A stretch of DNA of 64,000 bases, taken from contig NZ_CP075715.1 of the NCBI RefSeq assembly GCF_024584805.1, positions 1,600,001 to 1,664,000 on the forward strand, in the 5' to 3' direction. Positions 39,798 to 48,362 of this stretch are shown piece after piece. Below the pieces are notes generated by a model. The model had not been told where the DNA came from and ran no database searches. It worked only from the letters and a program-made list of their open reading frames with translations. A program made the position numbers and the translations under genes. Source of the stretch: Streptomyces sp. FIT100. GTDB lineage: Bacteria; Actinomycetota; Actinomycetes; Streptomycetales; Streptomycetaceae. Position 1 is the first letter of the stretch. Every line of letters starts with the position of its first letter.

Positions 39798-40558
39798 GCG
39801 GATACGCCACCCTTCACGTACGACTCGTAGCCCTCGGCCTCCAGCTTGTCGGCGAGCTCGGCGCCGCCGGACTCGGCGATGCGGCCGTTCGCGAACACGT
39901 GCACGAAGTCGGGCTTGATGTAGCGGAGGATCCGCGTGTAGTGCGTGATCAGCAGCGTGCCGACCTCGCCGGTCTCGCGGACCCGGTTCACACCCTCGGA
40001 GACGACGCGCAGCGCGTCGACGTCGAGGCCGGAGTCGGTCTCGTCGAGGATCGCGATCCTCGGCTTGAGGAGCTCCAGCTGGAGGATCTCGTGGCGCTTC
40101 TTCTCACCGCCGGAGAAGCCCTCGTTGACGTTGCGCTCGGCGAAGGAGGGGTCCATGTGGAGACGCTCCATGGCCTCCTTGACCTCCTTCACCCAGGTGC
40201 GCAGCTTGGGGGCCTCGCCGCGGATCGCGGTGGCGGAGGTGCGCAGGAAGTTGGAGACCGAGACGCCCGGGACCTCGACCGGGTACTGCATGGCGAGGAA
40301 CACGCCGGCGCGGGCGCGCTCGTCGACGGACATCTCCAGGACGTCCTCGCCGTCCAGGGTCACGGTGCCACCGGTGATCGTGTACTTGGGGTGGCCCGCG
40401 AGGGAGTAGGCGAGGGTCGACTTGCCGGAGCCGTTGGGACCCATGATGGCGTGGGTCTCGCCCTGCTTCACGGTCAGGTCGACGCCCTTGAGGATCTCCT
40501 TGGTGGCGTTGTCGGCCTCGACGGAGACGCGCAGGTCGCGGATTTCAAGCGTTGCCAT
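39794..40558 (-). CDS. sufC: Suf ATPase SufC
   Basis: ABC-type ATPase of 254 residues from the ATG at 40558. Walker A is GPNGSGKST, the signature is FSGGEKKRHEILQ, and Walker B is IAILDETDSGLDVDAL. It drives the SufBCD scaffold. It overlaps sufS by 4 nt, and the Rieske-like gene ends 7 nt before its start. Confidence 0.96.
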   Translation of the reverse strand: MATLEIRDLRVSVEADNATKEILKGVDLTVKQGETHAIMGPNGSGKSTLAYSLAGHPKYTITGGTVTLDGEDVLEMSVDERARAGVFLAMQYPVEVPGVSVSNFLRTSATAIRGEAPKLRTWVKEVKEAMERLHMDPSFAERNVNEGFSGGEKKRHEILQLELLKPRIAILDETDSGLDVDALRVVSEGVNRVRETGEVGTLLITHYTRILRYIKPDFVHVFANGRIAESGGAELADKLEAEGYESYVKGGVSA

Positions 40559-40565
40559 GGGGACT

Positions 40566-40883
40566 TCAGTTCTCCTGGGTGACGGAGACGAGCACATCGT
40601 CCCCTTCGATCTTTACGGGGTACACGGGGACGGGGCGCGTCGCGGGAAGGCCGGACGGCTTGCCGGTACGGAGGTCGAAGCTGGAGCCGTGCAGCCAGCA
40701 CTCGATCTGGCAGTCCTCGACCTCGCCCTCGGAGAGGGAGACGTTCGCGTGCGAGCAGATGTCATGGATCGCGAACACCTCCCCCTCCGTGTGGACGATG
40801 GAGACCGGCGTGCCGTCGAGTTCCACCCGTTTCGGGGTGTCCTCCTCCAGCTCGCTCAGCCCACAGGCTCGGACAAAGGTCAT
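40566..40883 (-). CDS. Rieske-type ferredoxin of the suf operon
   Basis: 105 residues with a Rieske [2Fe-2S] domain: ligands in CSHANVSLSEG (Cys-x-His) and CWLHGSSFDL (Cys-x2-His). Similar to ferredoxin subunits of non-heme dioxygenases such as BphA3. Found between sufD and sufC in Streptomyces, so it may supply electrons for cluster assembly; this is inference. It overlaps sufD by 4 nt. Confidence 0.9.
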   Translation of the reverse strand: MTFVRACGLSELEEDTPKRVELDGTPVSIVHTEGEVFAIHDICSHANVSLSEGEVEDCQIECWLHGSSFDLRTGKPSGLPATRPVPVYPVKIEGDDVLVSVTQEN

Positions 40884-42064
40884 GCGACCGACGCCTCCAG
40901 CTCTTCCTCGATCTTGGCGATGAGGCGCTCCTCGACGTCCGGGACGCCGATCTGCTGGACCAGCTCGGCGAAGAAGCCGCGCACGACGAGGCGGCGGGCC
41001 TCCTTCTCCGGGATGCCGCGGGCCATCAGGTAGAAGAGCTGCTCGTCGTCGAAGCGGCCGGTGGCGCTCGCGTGGCCGGCGCCGACGATCTCGCCGGTCT
41101 CGATCTCCAGGTTGGGCACCGAGTCGACGCGCGCACCGTCCGTGAGGACCAGGTTGCGGTTGAGCTCGTAGGTGTCCGTGCCCTCGGCAGCGGCCTCGAT
41201 GAGGACGTCGCCGATCCAGACCGCGTGCGCCTCGTCGCCCTGGAGCGCGCCCTTGTAGGCGACGTTGGAGCGGCAGTGCGGGGTGTTGTGGTCGACCAGC
41301 AGGCGGTGCTCCTGGTGCTGGCCGGCGTCGGTGAAGTACAGGCCGAACAGCTCGGCCTCGCCGCCGGTGCCCGCGTACTCCACGCGAGGGTGGAGGCGCA
41401 CGACGTCGCCGCCGAAGGTGACCACGATCGACTTGAAGGAGGCGTCCCGGCCGACCAGCGCGTTGTGCTGGGCGACGTGGACGGCCCTGTCGTCCCAGTC
41501 CTGGACGGAGACGACGGTCAGCTTGGCGCCGTCCCCGAGGACGTAGTCGACGTTGGCGGCGAGCACGGCGTCACCGGTGTGGTCGATGACGACGACGGCC
41601 TCGGCGAAGGCGCCCAGCTCGATCAGCTGGTGGCCGAAGGCGGTGCCGCCCTGGCCGTGCACGGAGATCCGGACGGGCTCGGTGAGCACGGACTCCTTGG
41701 GGACCGAGACGACCGAGGCCTTCTCGAACGACGAGTACGCCTGGGCGGCGATCCGGTCCACGGGCGTGCCGGCCCGGCCGAGCCGCGCGTCGTCCCGGCC
41801 GACGGTCTCGACGATGACGCCGTCGGGGGCGCTCACCTCGACGCGCACGCCTTCGCCGGTGGCGACGGCGGTGCCGTCGTGCAGCCCGCGAAGCCGCTCC
41901 AGCGGGGTGAACCGCCACTCCTCCTCGCGGCCGTGCGGGACCGGGAAGTCGGCCACGTCGAAGGACGGGGGCGCGCTCATCCGGGTGGCGACGGTGGACT
42001 CGGCGGCCACCGCGATCGACCCGGCAGTGGTGGAACCCGCCGGAATGTTCTGAGCCTCAGCCAT
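40880..42064 (-). CDS. sufD: Suf scaffold protein SufD
   Basis: 394 residues of the SufB/SufD family beta-helix. The C-terminal part has HASATGRFDDEQLFYLMARGIPEKEARRLVVRGF, a signature of the family. The middle shows the repeated strands (VHVAQHNALVGRDASFKSIVVTFGGDVVRL). Forms the SufBC2D scaffold with SufB and SufC. The ATG follows GGAAGAGAG. 72 nt separate it from sufB. Confidence 0.95.
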   Translation of the reverse strand: MAEAQNIPAGSTTAGSIAVAAESTVATRMSAPPSFDVADFPVPHGREEEWRFTPLERLRGLHDGTAVATGEGVRVEVSAPDGVIVETVGRDDARLGRAGTPVDRIAAQAYSSFEKASVVSVPKESVLTEPVRISVHGQGGTAFGHQLIELGAFAEAVVVIDHTGDAVLAANVDYVLGDGAKLTVVSVQDWDDRAVHVAQHNALVGRDASFKSIVVTFGGDVVRLHPRVEYAGTGGEAELFGLYFTDAGQHQEHRLLVDHNTPHCRSNVAYKGALQGDEAHAVWIGDVLIEAAAEGTDTYELNRNLVLTDGARVDSVPNLEIETGEIVGAGHASATGRFDDEQLFYLMARGIPEKEARRLVVRGFFAELVQQIGVPDVEERLIAKIEEELEASVA

Positions 42065-42136
42065 GGCTGTCGTTGTGCTCTCTTCCTGATTTCCTGATTC
42101 AGAAACTCTGCTTGCCGCGTCGGAGGGGGGAGGGCA

Positions 42137-43558
42137 TCAGCCCACCGCGCCCTCCATCTGCAGCTCGATCAGCCGGTTGAGCTCCAGCGCGTACTCCATG
42201 GGCAGCTCCTTGGCGATCGGCTCGACGAAGCCGCGCACGATCATCGCCATCGCCTCGTCCTCGGACATACCGCGCTGCATCAGGTAGAAGAGCTGGTCGT
42301 CGGAGACCTTGGAGACGGTCGCCTCGTGGCCCATCGTCACGTCGTCCTCGCGGACGTCGACGTAGGGGTAGGTGTCGGAGCGGGAGACCGTGTCCACCAG
42401 CAGGGCGTCGCAGAGCACGTTGGACTTGGATCCGGCCGCGCCCTCGCCGATCTCGATCAGACCGCGGTAGGAGGTACGGCCGCCGCCGCGCGCCACCGAC
42501 TTGGAGGTGATGCTCGACGAGGTGTTCGGCGCCATGTGGACCATCTTGGCGCCGGCGTCCTGGTGCTGGCCCTCGCCGGCGAAGGCGATGGAGAGCGTCT
42601 CGCCCTTGGCGTGCTCGCCCATCAGGTAGACGGCCGGGTACTTCATCGTCACCTTGGAGCCGATGTTGCCGTCGACCCACTCCATGGTCGCGCCCTCGTA
42701 GGCCACGGCGCGCTTGGTGACCAGGTTGTAGACGTTGTTCGACCAGTTCTGGATGGTCGTGTAGCGGCAGCGGCCGCCCTTCTTGACGATGATCTCGACC
42801 ACGGCGCTGTGCAGCGAGTCCGAGGAGTAGATCGGGGCGGTGCAGCCCTCGACGTAGTGGACGTAGGCGTCCTCGTCGACGATGATCAGCGTCCGCTCGA
42901 ACTGGCCCATGTTCTCCGTGTTGATACGGAAGTAGGCCTGCAGCGGGATCTCGACGTGCACGCCCTTCGGCACGTAGATGAACGATCCGCCGGACCACAC
43001 CGCGGTGTTCAGCGACGCGAACTTGTTGTCGCCGACCGGGATGACGGTGCCGAAGTACTCCTTGAAGAGCTCCGGGTGCTCCTTGAGCGCGGTGTCGGTG
43101 TCCAGGAAGATGACGCCCTGCTCCTCCAGGTCCTCACGGATCTGGTGGTAGACGACCTCGGACTCGTACTGGGCCGCGACACCGGCGACGAGGCGCTGCT
43201 TCTCCGCCTCGGGGATGCCGAGCTTGTCGTACGTGTTCTTGATGTCCTCGGGCAGGTCCTCCCAGGACTCGGCCTGCTTCTCGGTGGACCGCACGAAGTA
43301 CTTGATGTTGTCGAAGTCGATGCCCGAGAGGTCGGAGCCCCAGGTCGGCATGGGCTTCTTATCGAAGAGCCGCAGGCCCTTCAGCCGCAGCTTCAGCATC
43401 CACTCCGGCTCGGACTTCTTCGCGGAGATGTCGCGGACGACCTCTTCCGACAGGCCGCGCTTGGCAGCGGCGCCTGCGGCGTCGGAGTCGGCCCAGCCGT
43501 ATTCGTACGTACCCAGACCCTCGAGCTCAGGGTGGGCAGTCTCCGTGGGGAGAGTCAT
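42137..43558 (-). CDS. sufB: Suf scaffold protein SufB
   Basis: 473 residues, the core scaffold on which the cluster is made. Typical segments are [74 protein letters not shown] and [26 protein letters not shown]. The cysteine in EGCTAP is the one where sulfur is delivered. The ATG at 43558 overlaps the sufR stop as ATGA, with GGGAGG upstream. Confidence 0.97.
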   Translation of the reverse strand: MTLPTETAHPELEGLGTYEYGWADSDAAGAAAKRGLSEEVVRDISAKKSEPEWMLKLRLKGLRLFDKKPMPTWGSDLSGIDFDNIKYFVRSTEKQAESWEDLPEDIKNTYDKLGIPEAEKQRLVAGVAAQYESEVVYHQIREDLEEQGVIFLDTDTALKEHPELFKEYFGTVIPVGDNKFASLNTAVWSGGSFIYVPKGVHVEIPLQAYFRINTENMGQFERTLIIVDEDAYVHYVEGCTAPIYSSDSLHSAVVEIIVKKGGRCRYTTIQNWSNNVYNLVTKRAVAYEGATMEWVDGNIGSKVTMKYPAVYLMGEHAKGETLSIAFAGEGQHQDAGAKMVHMAPNTSSSITSKSVARGGGRTSYRGLIEIGEGAAGSKSNVLCDALLVDTVSRSDTYPYVDVREDDVTMGHEATVSKVSDDQLFYLMQRGMSEDEAMAMIVRGFVEPIAKELPMEYALELNRLIELQMEGAVG

Positions 43559-44313
43559 GCGGGGTTCCTCCCGGCCTTGCTGGCAGATGCTGATGTGTCG
43601 GTCTTGCTGGTCTTGTCGTCGGCCTGGTGGGCGGCCTTCGGGATGAAGGTCGTGCACACTCCGTCGCCGTGGGCGATGGTGGCCAGGCGCTGCACATGGG
43701 TCCCGAGGATTCGGGAGAAGATCTCCGTCTCCGCCTCGCACAGCTGCGGGTACCGCTCGGCGGCGTGGGCAACCGGGCAGTGGTGCTGGCACAGCTGTTC
43801 GCCGACCGGGGCGTTACGGGCCGTAGCAGCGTACCCGTCGGCGGTGAGGGCCTTGGCGAGGGCCTCGGTCCGCTCCTCGGGGTCGGCCGCCTCGACGGCC
43901 TTGCGGTACGCCTCGGCCTGGGCCTCGAGGCGGGCCCGGGCGAACGCGGCGACCGCGGCCTCTCCGGCCGGCCCTCCGCCCGCGGTCCGCTCGATCCAGC
44001 TCAGGGCGTCGACGGCGAGCTTGTCGTAGGACTGCTCGAAGGCGTCGCGGCCGCAGTCGGTCAGGGCGAACACCTTGGCGGGCCTGCCTCGCGTGCGCGC
44101 CCCGTACACGCGCTGCTCGCGGGCGGCGACGACGTCGTCGTGCACGAGCGCGTCGAGATGGCGGCGGACGGCGGCCTGGGTGAGGCCGAGCCGCTTGGCG
44201 AGGTCGGCGACGGTGGACGGGCCGTGGTCCAGGATGGAGCGCGCGACCCGGTTGCGTGTGGACCGCTCCCCGGTCGCGAGTTCCTCCTGCGGAGCCTCGC
44301 CAACGTTTTTCAC
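43555..44313 (-). CDS. sufR: SufR-type Fe-S sensing repressor
   Basis: 252 residues. An N-terminal winged helix ([37 protein letters not shown]) and a C-terminal part with cysteines in [17 protein letters not shown] and GVCTTF that should hold a [4Fe-4S] or [2Fe-2S] cluster. It is first in the suf operon and overlaps sufB by 4 nt. The GTG at 44313 is supported by a promoter (TTGTCA, 18 bp, AACAAT) that ends 6 nt before it and by a CAAC-N6-GTTG operator over the same bases. The mRNA is then leaderless and autorepression direct. A GTG at 44385 would extend the protein by 24 residues but conflicts with this. Confidence 0.92.
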   Translation of the reverse strand: MKNVGEAPQEELATGERSTRNRVARSILDHGPSTVADLAKRLGLTQAAVRRHLDALVHDDVVAAREQRVYGARTRGRPAKVFALTDCGRDAFEQSYDKLAVDALSWIERTAGGGPAGEAAVAAFARARLEAQAEAYRKAVEAADPEERTEALAKALTADGYAATARNAPVGEQLCQHHCPVAHAAERYPQLCEAETEIFSRILGTHVQRLATIAHGDGVCTTFIPKAAHQADDKTSKTDTSASASKAGRNPA

Positions 44314-44349
44314 AACGCCATTGTTGCGTAATTCCTCGGAGACTGACAA
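44313..44349 (-). promoter_or_regulatory. suf promoter with SufR operator
   Basis: Minus strand: TTGTCA (44349-44344), 18-bp spacer, AACAAT (44325-44320), 6 nt, GTG. The dyad CAAC-GCCATT-GTTG (44313-44326) covers the -10 to +1. CAAC-N6-GTTG is the published SufR site form in cyanobacteria and, from memory, in S. avermitilis. Confidence 0.82.
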
Positions 44350-44385
44350 GCCGCGTCCCGCCGGGTGGACGGTGCCGTGCATCAC

Positions 44386-44404
44386 TTAGGGAAACCTAAC
44401 CTGA
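44386..44404. promoter_or_regulatory. Iron box (IdeR/DmdR type) candidate
   Basis: TTAGGGAAACCTAACCTGA matches the 19-bp consensus TTAGGTTAGGCTAACCTAA at about 14 positions. It lies about 73 bp upstream of the sufR start. Confidence 0.6.
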
Positions 44405-44470
44405 CCTGCGGAAATGATCAGTCATGGGATCAATTGCAGGAGGTCGGAGGGGGTGCGGGGGCACGGCGGC

Positions 44471-45235
44471 TCAGCCCCTGCGCCCGGCCGCGAGGCGCGC
44501 CGTACGCCCCGTTTCCGCCACCGCACGGGTGAACGCGTCCGCGTCACGGACGGCTGCGCCGCCCGGGTCGTTGTTGAAGTACGCGAAGACGTCGGCCCGG
44601 TCCGGCCAGGCGTCGGCGATACGCCCGGCCCAGGTGGTGAGCGCCCGGCGCCCGTAGCGCGGCCACGGCTCGGCCCGGCCCGCGTGGAACCGTACGTAAC
44701 CCCAGTCGGCCGTCCGCCACAGCGGGGTCACCGGCCGCGACCCGCGGTCCGCCCAGCACAGCGCGGCGCCGTGCCCGGTCAGGACGGACTCGATCCCGTC
44801 CGTCCACCACGAGTCGTGCCGGGGTTCGACGGCGACCCGCACCCGGGCGGGGAAGCAGGCCAGGACCGCGTCCAGGGCCCCGGGGTCGCAGCGCAGATTC
44901 GGCGGCAGCTGGAGCAGTACGGGCCCGAGCCGCTCCCCCAGCCCTTCCGCGTGGCTCATCAGCCGCCGGACGGGCTCTTCGGGGTCGCGCAGGCGTTTGA
45001 TGTGGGTGAGGTAGCGGCTCGCCTTGACCGCCATGACGAAGCCGGGCGGGGTGCGTTCGCGCCAGTCCGTGAAGGTCCTGCGCTCGGGCAGCCGGTAGAA
45101 GGCGTTGTTGTTCTCGACGGTCGCGAAGTGGTCCGCGTATTCCTCCAGCCAGAGCCGCTGGGGCCGCTCCTCGGGGTAGAGCACGCCGCGCCAGTCCTTG
45201 TACTGCCACCCGGAGGTGCCGATGAGCACGGGCAT
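44471..45235 (-). CDS. DUF72 family protein
   Basis: 254 residues with the DUF72 TIM-barrel marks: IGTSGWQYKDWRGVLYP at the start, FATVENNNAFYRLP, FVMAVKASRYLTHIKRL, LGPVLLQLPPN and VFAYFNNDPGGAAVRDA near the end. Function of the family is uncertain; nuclease and sugar-phosphate roles have been proposed. The ATG at 45235 follows GGGGAAGG. It is divergent from the ABC transporter gene, 97 nt away. Confidence 0.88.
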   Translation of the reverse strand: MPVLIGTSGWQYKDWRGVLYPEERPQRLWLEEYADHFATVENNNAFYRLPERRTFTDWRERTPPGFVMAVKASRYLTHIKRLRDPEEPVRRLMSHAEGLGERLGPVLLQLPPNLRCDPGALDAVLACFPARVRVAVEPRHDSWWTDGIESVLTGHGAALCWADRGSRPVTPLWRTADWGYVRFHAGRAEPWPRYGRRALTTWAGRIADAWPDRADVFAYFNNDPGGAAVRDADAFTRAVAETGRTARLAAGRRG

Positions 45236-45319
45236 GAAGTGCACCTTCCCCGTGTCCCCCGGCTCATCCGGCCATGGCCAGATCCGGACCCGGCAGCCGG
45301 GGTGACTTGCCCGGCTCCT

Positions 45320-45325
45320 TAGACT
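45320..45325 (+). promoter_or_regulatory. -10 hexamer TAGACT for leaderless ABC gene
   Basis: Perfect TAGACT followed by 7 nt and the ATG at 45333; no ribosome binding site; no consensus -35. Confidence 0.5.
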
Positions 45326-45332
45326 GCCCCGC

Positions 45333-46256
45333 ATGAAGAACGAGTCCGCCGTCCGGGTACGGAGCCTGGTCAAGCGCTACGGAGCCAGGACCGCCGTGGA
45401 CGGGCTCGACCTCGACGTCCACGCCGGCACGGTGGCGGCGGTCCTCGGCCCGAACGGGGCCGGCAAGACCACCACCGTCGAGACCTGCGAGGGATACCGC
45501 CGCGCCGATTCCGGTTCGGTCCGCGTCCTCGGCCTCGACCCGGTGGCCGACGCCGCCCGGCTGCGCCCCCGGATCGGGGTGATGCTCCAGTCCGGCGGCG
45601 TCTACTCGGGCGCCCGCGCCGGCGAGATGCTGCGCCACATGGCGAAGCTGCACGCCCGTCCGCTCGACGTGGACGCTCTCGTCGAGCGCCTCGGCCTCGA
45701 CTCCTGCGGCCGGACGCCGTACCGGCGGCTCTCCGGCGGCCAGCAGCAGCGGCTCGCGCTCGCCATGGCCGTCGTCGGCCGCCCCGAGCTGGTCTTCCTC
45801 GACGAGCCGACGGCGGGGCTCGACCCGCAGGCCCGCCGCGCCACCTGGGATCTCCTGCGCGAGCTGCGGACGGACGGGGTGACCGTCGTCCTCACCACCC
45901 ACTTCATGGACGAGGCCGAAGAGCTCGCGGACGACATCGCGATCATCGACGCGGGCCGGGTCGTCGCCCAGGGCAGCCCCGAGCAGCTCTGCCGCGGCGG
46001 CGCCGAGAACACCCTGCGCTTCACCGGCCGCCCCGGCCTCGACCTGGGCTCCCTGCTGAAGGCGCTGCCGGACGGCACGGCCGCGGCGGAGCTGACACCG
46101 GGCGCGTACCGGATCAGCGGTACGGTCGGCCCCCAGCTGCTCGCCACCGTGACGTCCTGGTGCGCGCAGCACGGCGTGATGCCGGACGGCATAGCGGTCG
46201 AGCGCCACACCCTGGAGGACGTGTTCCTGGAGCTCACGGGTCGGGAGTTGCGGTGA
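45333..46256 (+). CDS. ABC exporter ATPase subunit
   Basis: 307 residues, DrrA/CcmA-like. Walker A GPNGAGKTTT (about 42-51), Q-loop region MLQSGGVY, signature LSGGQQQRLALAMA, Walker B LVFLDEPTAGLD and the switch TTHFMDEAEEL. The C-terminal 80 residues are typical of drug-export ATPases. Starts without a ribosome binding site. The permease follows after 87 nt. In mycobacteria a related ABC pair sits between suf and cta genes; a role in heme or cell-envelope export has not been shown. Confidence 0.92.
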   Translation: MKNESAVRVRSLVKRYGARTAVDGLDLDVHAGTVAAVLGPNGAGKTTTVETCEGYRRADSGSVRVLGLDPVADAARLRPRIGVMLQSGGVYSGARAGEMLRHMAKLHARPLDVDALVERLGLDSCGRTPYRRLSGGQQQRLALAMAVVGRPELVFLDEPTAGLDPQARRATWDLLRELRTDGVTVVLTTHFMDEAEELADDIAIIDAGRVVAQGSPEQLCRGGAENTLRFTGRPGLDLGSLLKALPDGTAAAELTPGAYRISGTVGPQLLATVTSWCAQHGVMPDGIAVERHTLEDVFLELTGRELR

Positions 46257-46343
46257 TGATCCAGGGCGGGACCGGCCGCTGCCGGAGGTCCGGGGGCCCT
46301 CGGACCAGCACACCTTGGAGCCGATGCGGAAGGAGCTGCGGTC

Positions 46344-47192
46344 GTGACCGCTGAAGTGACCACGGACGCGGCCGCGCGAACGCCGGAGGGACCAGGGGTC
46401 TCCGGGGGCTCGGGGACGTACGTCCCTGCCCCGGGCGGCGCCCCCGTCGTACGGATGATCGCGGCGCAGGCGGCGCTCGAGACGAGAATGCTGCTGCGCA
46501 ACGGCGAACAGCTGCTGCTGACGGTGATCATCCCGTCGCTGCTGCTCGTGCTCTTCTCGACGGTCGACATCGTCGCCGTGCCCGTTGCGACCGCGGACGG
46601 CGGCACCGGCAGGTCCGTGGACTTCCTGGCCCCCGGCGTCCTCGCGCTGGCCGTGCTGTCCACCGCCTTCACCGGCCAGGCCATCGCCACCGGTTTCGAG
46701 CGGCGCTACGGCGTGCTGAAGCGACTGGGCGCCTCGCCGCTGCCGCGCTGGGCGCTGATGACCGCCAAGACGCTGTCCGTCCTGGTCACCGAGGTGCTCC
46801 AGATCGTTCTGCTGACACTGATCGCCTTCGCCCTGGGGTGGGACCCGCAGGGGAGCCCCGCCTCGGTGGTGCTGCTGCTCGTTCTCGGTACGGCGGCGTT
46901 CTCCGGTCTCGGGCTGCTGATGGCGGGCACGCTGAAGGCCGAGGCGACGCTCGCCGCGGCGAATCTGGTGTTCCTGCTGCTGCTGGTGGGCGGCGGCGTG
47001 ATCGTGCCGCTGGACAAGTTCCCGGACGCCGCGCAGTCGGTGCTGGGGCTGCTGCCGATCTCCGCGCTCTCGGACGGGCTGCGGGACGTCCTCCAGCACG
47101 GGGCCGGGCTGCCGTGGGGTGCGCTCGGGATCCTGGCGGCGTGGGCGGTGCTGGGCCTGGGCGCCGCGGCCAGGTTCTTCCGCTGGGAGTGA
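46344..47192 (+). CDS. ABC-2 type permease
   Basis: 282 residues with six membrane helices and the ABC-2 layout: LETRMLLRNGEQLLLTVIIPSLLLVLFSTVD, VLSTAFTGQAIATGFERRYGVLKRLGASPL (the coupling helix motif) and GLLPISALSDGLRDVLQHG. Pairs with the ATPase just upstream. The GTG at 46344 has AAGGAG 10 nt before it. The first 45 residues are a non-membrane Pro/Gly/Thr-rich arm. Confidence 0.92.
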   Translation: MTAEVTTDAAARTPEGPGVSGGSGTYVPAPGGAPVVRMIAAQAALETRMLLRNGEQLLLTVIIPSLLLVLFSTVDIVAVPVATADGGTGRSVDFLAPGVLALAVLSTAFTGQAIATGFERRYGVLKRLGASPLPRWALMTAKTLSVLVTEVLQIVLLTLIAFALGWDPQGSPASVVLLLVLGTAAFSGLGLLMAGTLKAEATLAAANLVFLLLLVGGGVIVPLDKFPDAAQSVLGLLPISALSDGLRDVLQHGAGLPWGALGILAAWAVLGLGAAARFFRWE

Positions 47193-47263
47193 GCGGTCCG
47201 GTCACGGGCCGCCCCGTCGGTGCCGATCCGTCCCCCTCGTGAAAGCACGCACAAGCGGCCCTC

Positions 47264-47269
47264 TACGAT
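47264..47269 (+). promoter_or_regulatory. -10 hexamer TACGAT for leaderless ctaA
   Basis: TACGAT followed by 7 nt and an in-frame GTG at 47277; GTGAAA lies 19 bp upstream of the hexamer. The annotated ATG (47268) falls inside the hexamer. Confidence 0.5.
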
Positions 47270-48236
47270 GGTCGCCGTGCAAACCCCCCTCGCCTACATC
47301 GCCCAGCGCTGGACTCCGTCCCCCCGGACCCTGCGGCGCGCCGCGCTCTCCGCCGTCGTGATGAGCGTGGTGATCATCGTCACCGGCGGCGCGGTCCGGC
47401 TGACCGGCTCCGGCCTCGGCTGCGACACCTGGCCCAAGTGCACGGACGACAGCCTGTTCGCGACGCCGGAGCAGGGCATCCACGGCGCGATCGAGTTCGG
47501 CAACCGCATGCTGACGTACGTCCTGTCGGCGGCGGTCGGCTGGACGATCATCGCCGCGCGCTCCACCAAGCCGCTGCGGCGCGGGCTGACCAGGCTCGGC
47601 TGGGCCCAGTTCTGGGTCGTCATGAGCAACGCCGTCCTCGGCGGCATCACGGTGTGGGCGGGCCTCAACCCCTGGACGGTGGCCGGGCACTTCCTCGCCG
47701 CCAACGCGCTGCTGACCGTCGCCACCGTCACCTGGGTGCGGGCGGGCGAGGGCGACGGCGCCACGCGGCCGCGGGTGCCGCGGCCGGTGCGGAAGCTGTC
47801 CTGGGCGCTGCTGACGGTCTCCGCGGTGCTGATCGCGGCGGGAACGATCGTGACGGGCTCGGGCAAGCACGCGGGCGACAGCAGCGATGTGCCCCGGATG
47901 CCGTTCGACTGGGTGGACGCGGCGCATGTGCACGCCGCGCTGGCCTGGCTGGTGTGCGGGCTGGCCGTGGCGATGTGGCTGGTGCTGCGGGTGGTCGACG
48001 CCCCGGACGACACCCGGGCGCGCGCCCGCGACCTGCTGCTCGTGCTGCTCGCCCAGGGCGCCGTCGGCTATGTGCAGTTCTTCACCGATGTGCCCGAGCT
48101 GCTCGTCGGCGCCCATATGCTCGGCTCGTCGCTGATGTGGATCGCGGTGCTCCGGCTGGCGCTGAGCCTGCGGGAGCGGCCGCTCGGCACCACCGAGGCG
48201 CCGGCACAGCCGGACGCGGCACTGACCGCCGCCTGA
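47268..48236 (+). CDS. ctaA: Heme A synthase
   Basis: COX15/CtaA protein, about 322 residues, eight membrane helices. Oxidises heme O to heme A for cytochrome aa3. Motifs are VIIVTGGAVRLTGSGLGCDTWPKC (with the Cys pair), AIEFGNRMLTY with the heme-ligand region, VAGHFLAANALLT, DAAHVHAALAW and VGAHMLGSSLMW with conserved histidines. The real start may be the GTG at 47277, since the ATG at 47268 overlaps a -10 hexamer. Neither has a ribosome binding site. CtaB lies 1.8 kb downstream on the other strand. Confidence 0.93.
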   Translation: MVAVQTPLAYIAQRWTPSPRTLRRAALSAVVMSVVIIVTGGAVRLTGSGLGCDTWPKCTDDSLFATPEQGIHGAIEFGNRMLTYVLSAAVGWTIIAARSTKPLRRGLTRLGWAQFWVVMSNAVLGGITVWAGLNPWTVAGHFLAANALLTVATVTWVRAGEGDGATRPRVPRPVRKLSWALLTVSAVLIAAGTIVTGSGKHAGDSSDVPRMPFDWVDAAHVHAALAWLVCGLAVAMWLVLRVVDAPDDTRARARDLLLVLLAQGAVGYVQFFTDVPELLVGAHMLGSSLMWIAVLRLALSLRERPLGTTEAPAQPDAALTAA

Positions 48237-48254
48237 GCCGACCGGCGGCCCGAG

Positions 48255-48353
48255 CCGGAGACGGCCCGAGGCAGGCATCGGCCCGAGTCGGAGGCGGTCC
48301 GAGGCAGGCATCGGCCCGAGTCGGAGGCGGTCCGAGGCAGGCATCGGCCCGAG
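48255..48353. repeat. Three 33-bp tandem units between ctaA and the amidohydrolase gene
   Basis: Units at 48255-48287, 48288-48320 and 48321-48353; the last two are identical, the first has three changes. They fill almost the whole 126-bp gap between the two convergent stop codons. There are no spacers, so this is not a CRISPR array. Confidence 0.93.
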
Positions 48354-48362
48354 GCCGAACCG

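Noticed and set aside
40566..40883. SufE in the suf operon
   Set aside because: The small protein has a clear Rieske CxH...CxxH pattern, not a SufE fold; SufU serves as sulfur acceptor.
44313..44324. Three-codon upstream ORF (ATG GCG TTG TGA) overlapping the sufR GTG
   Set aside because: The ATG is part of the probable -10 hexamer AACAAT, so it would not be transcribed.
44382..44385. Upstream sufR start at GTG 44385, 7 nt after TAGGTT
   Set aside because: It also looks leaderless, but TAGGTT lies within the iron box, and the promoter plus SufR operator at 44313-44349 give a better supported start.
48255..48353. 33-bp repeats of CRISPR-like length
   Set aside because: No spacers between units and no cas genes; plain tandem repeat.
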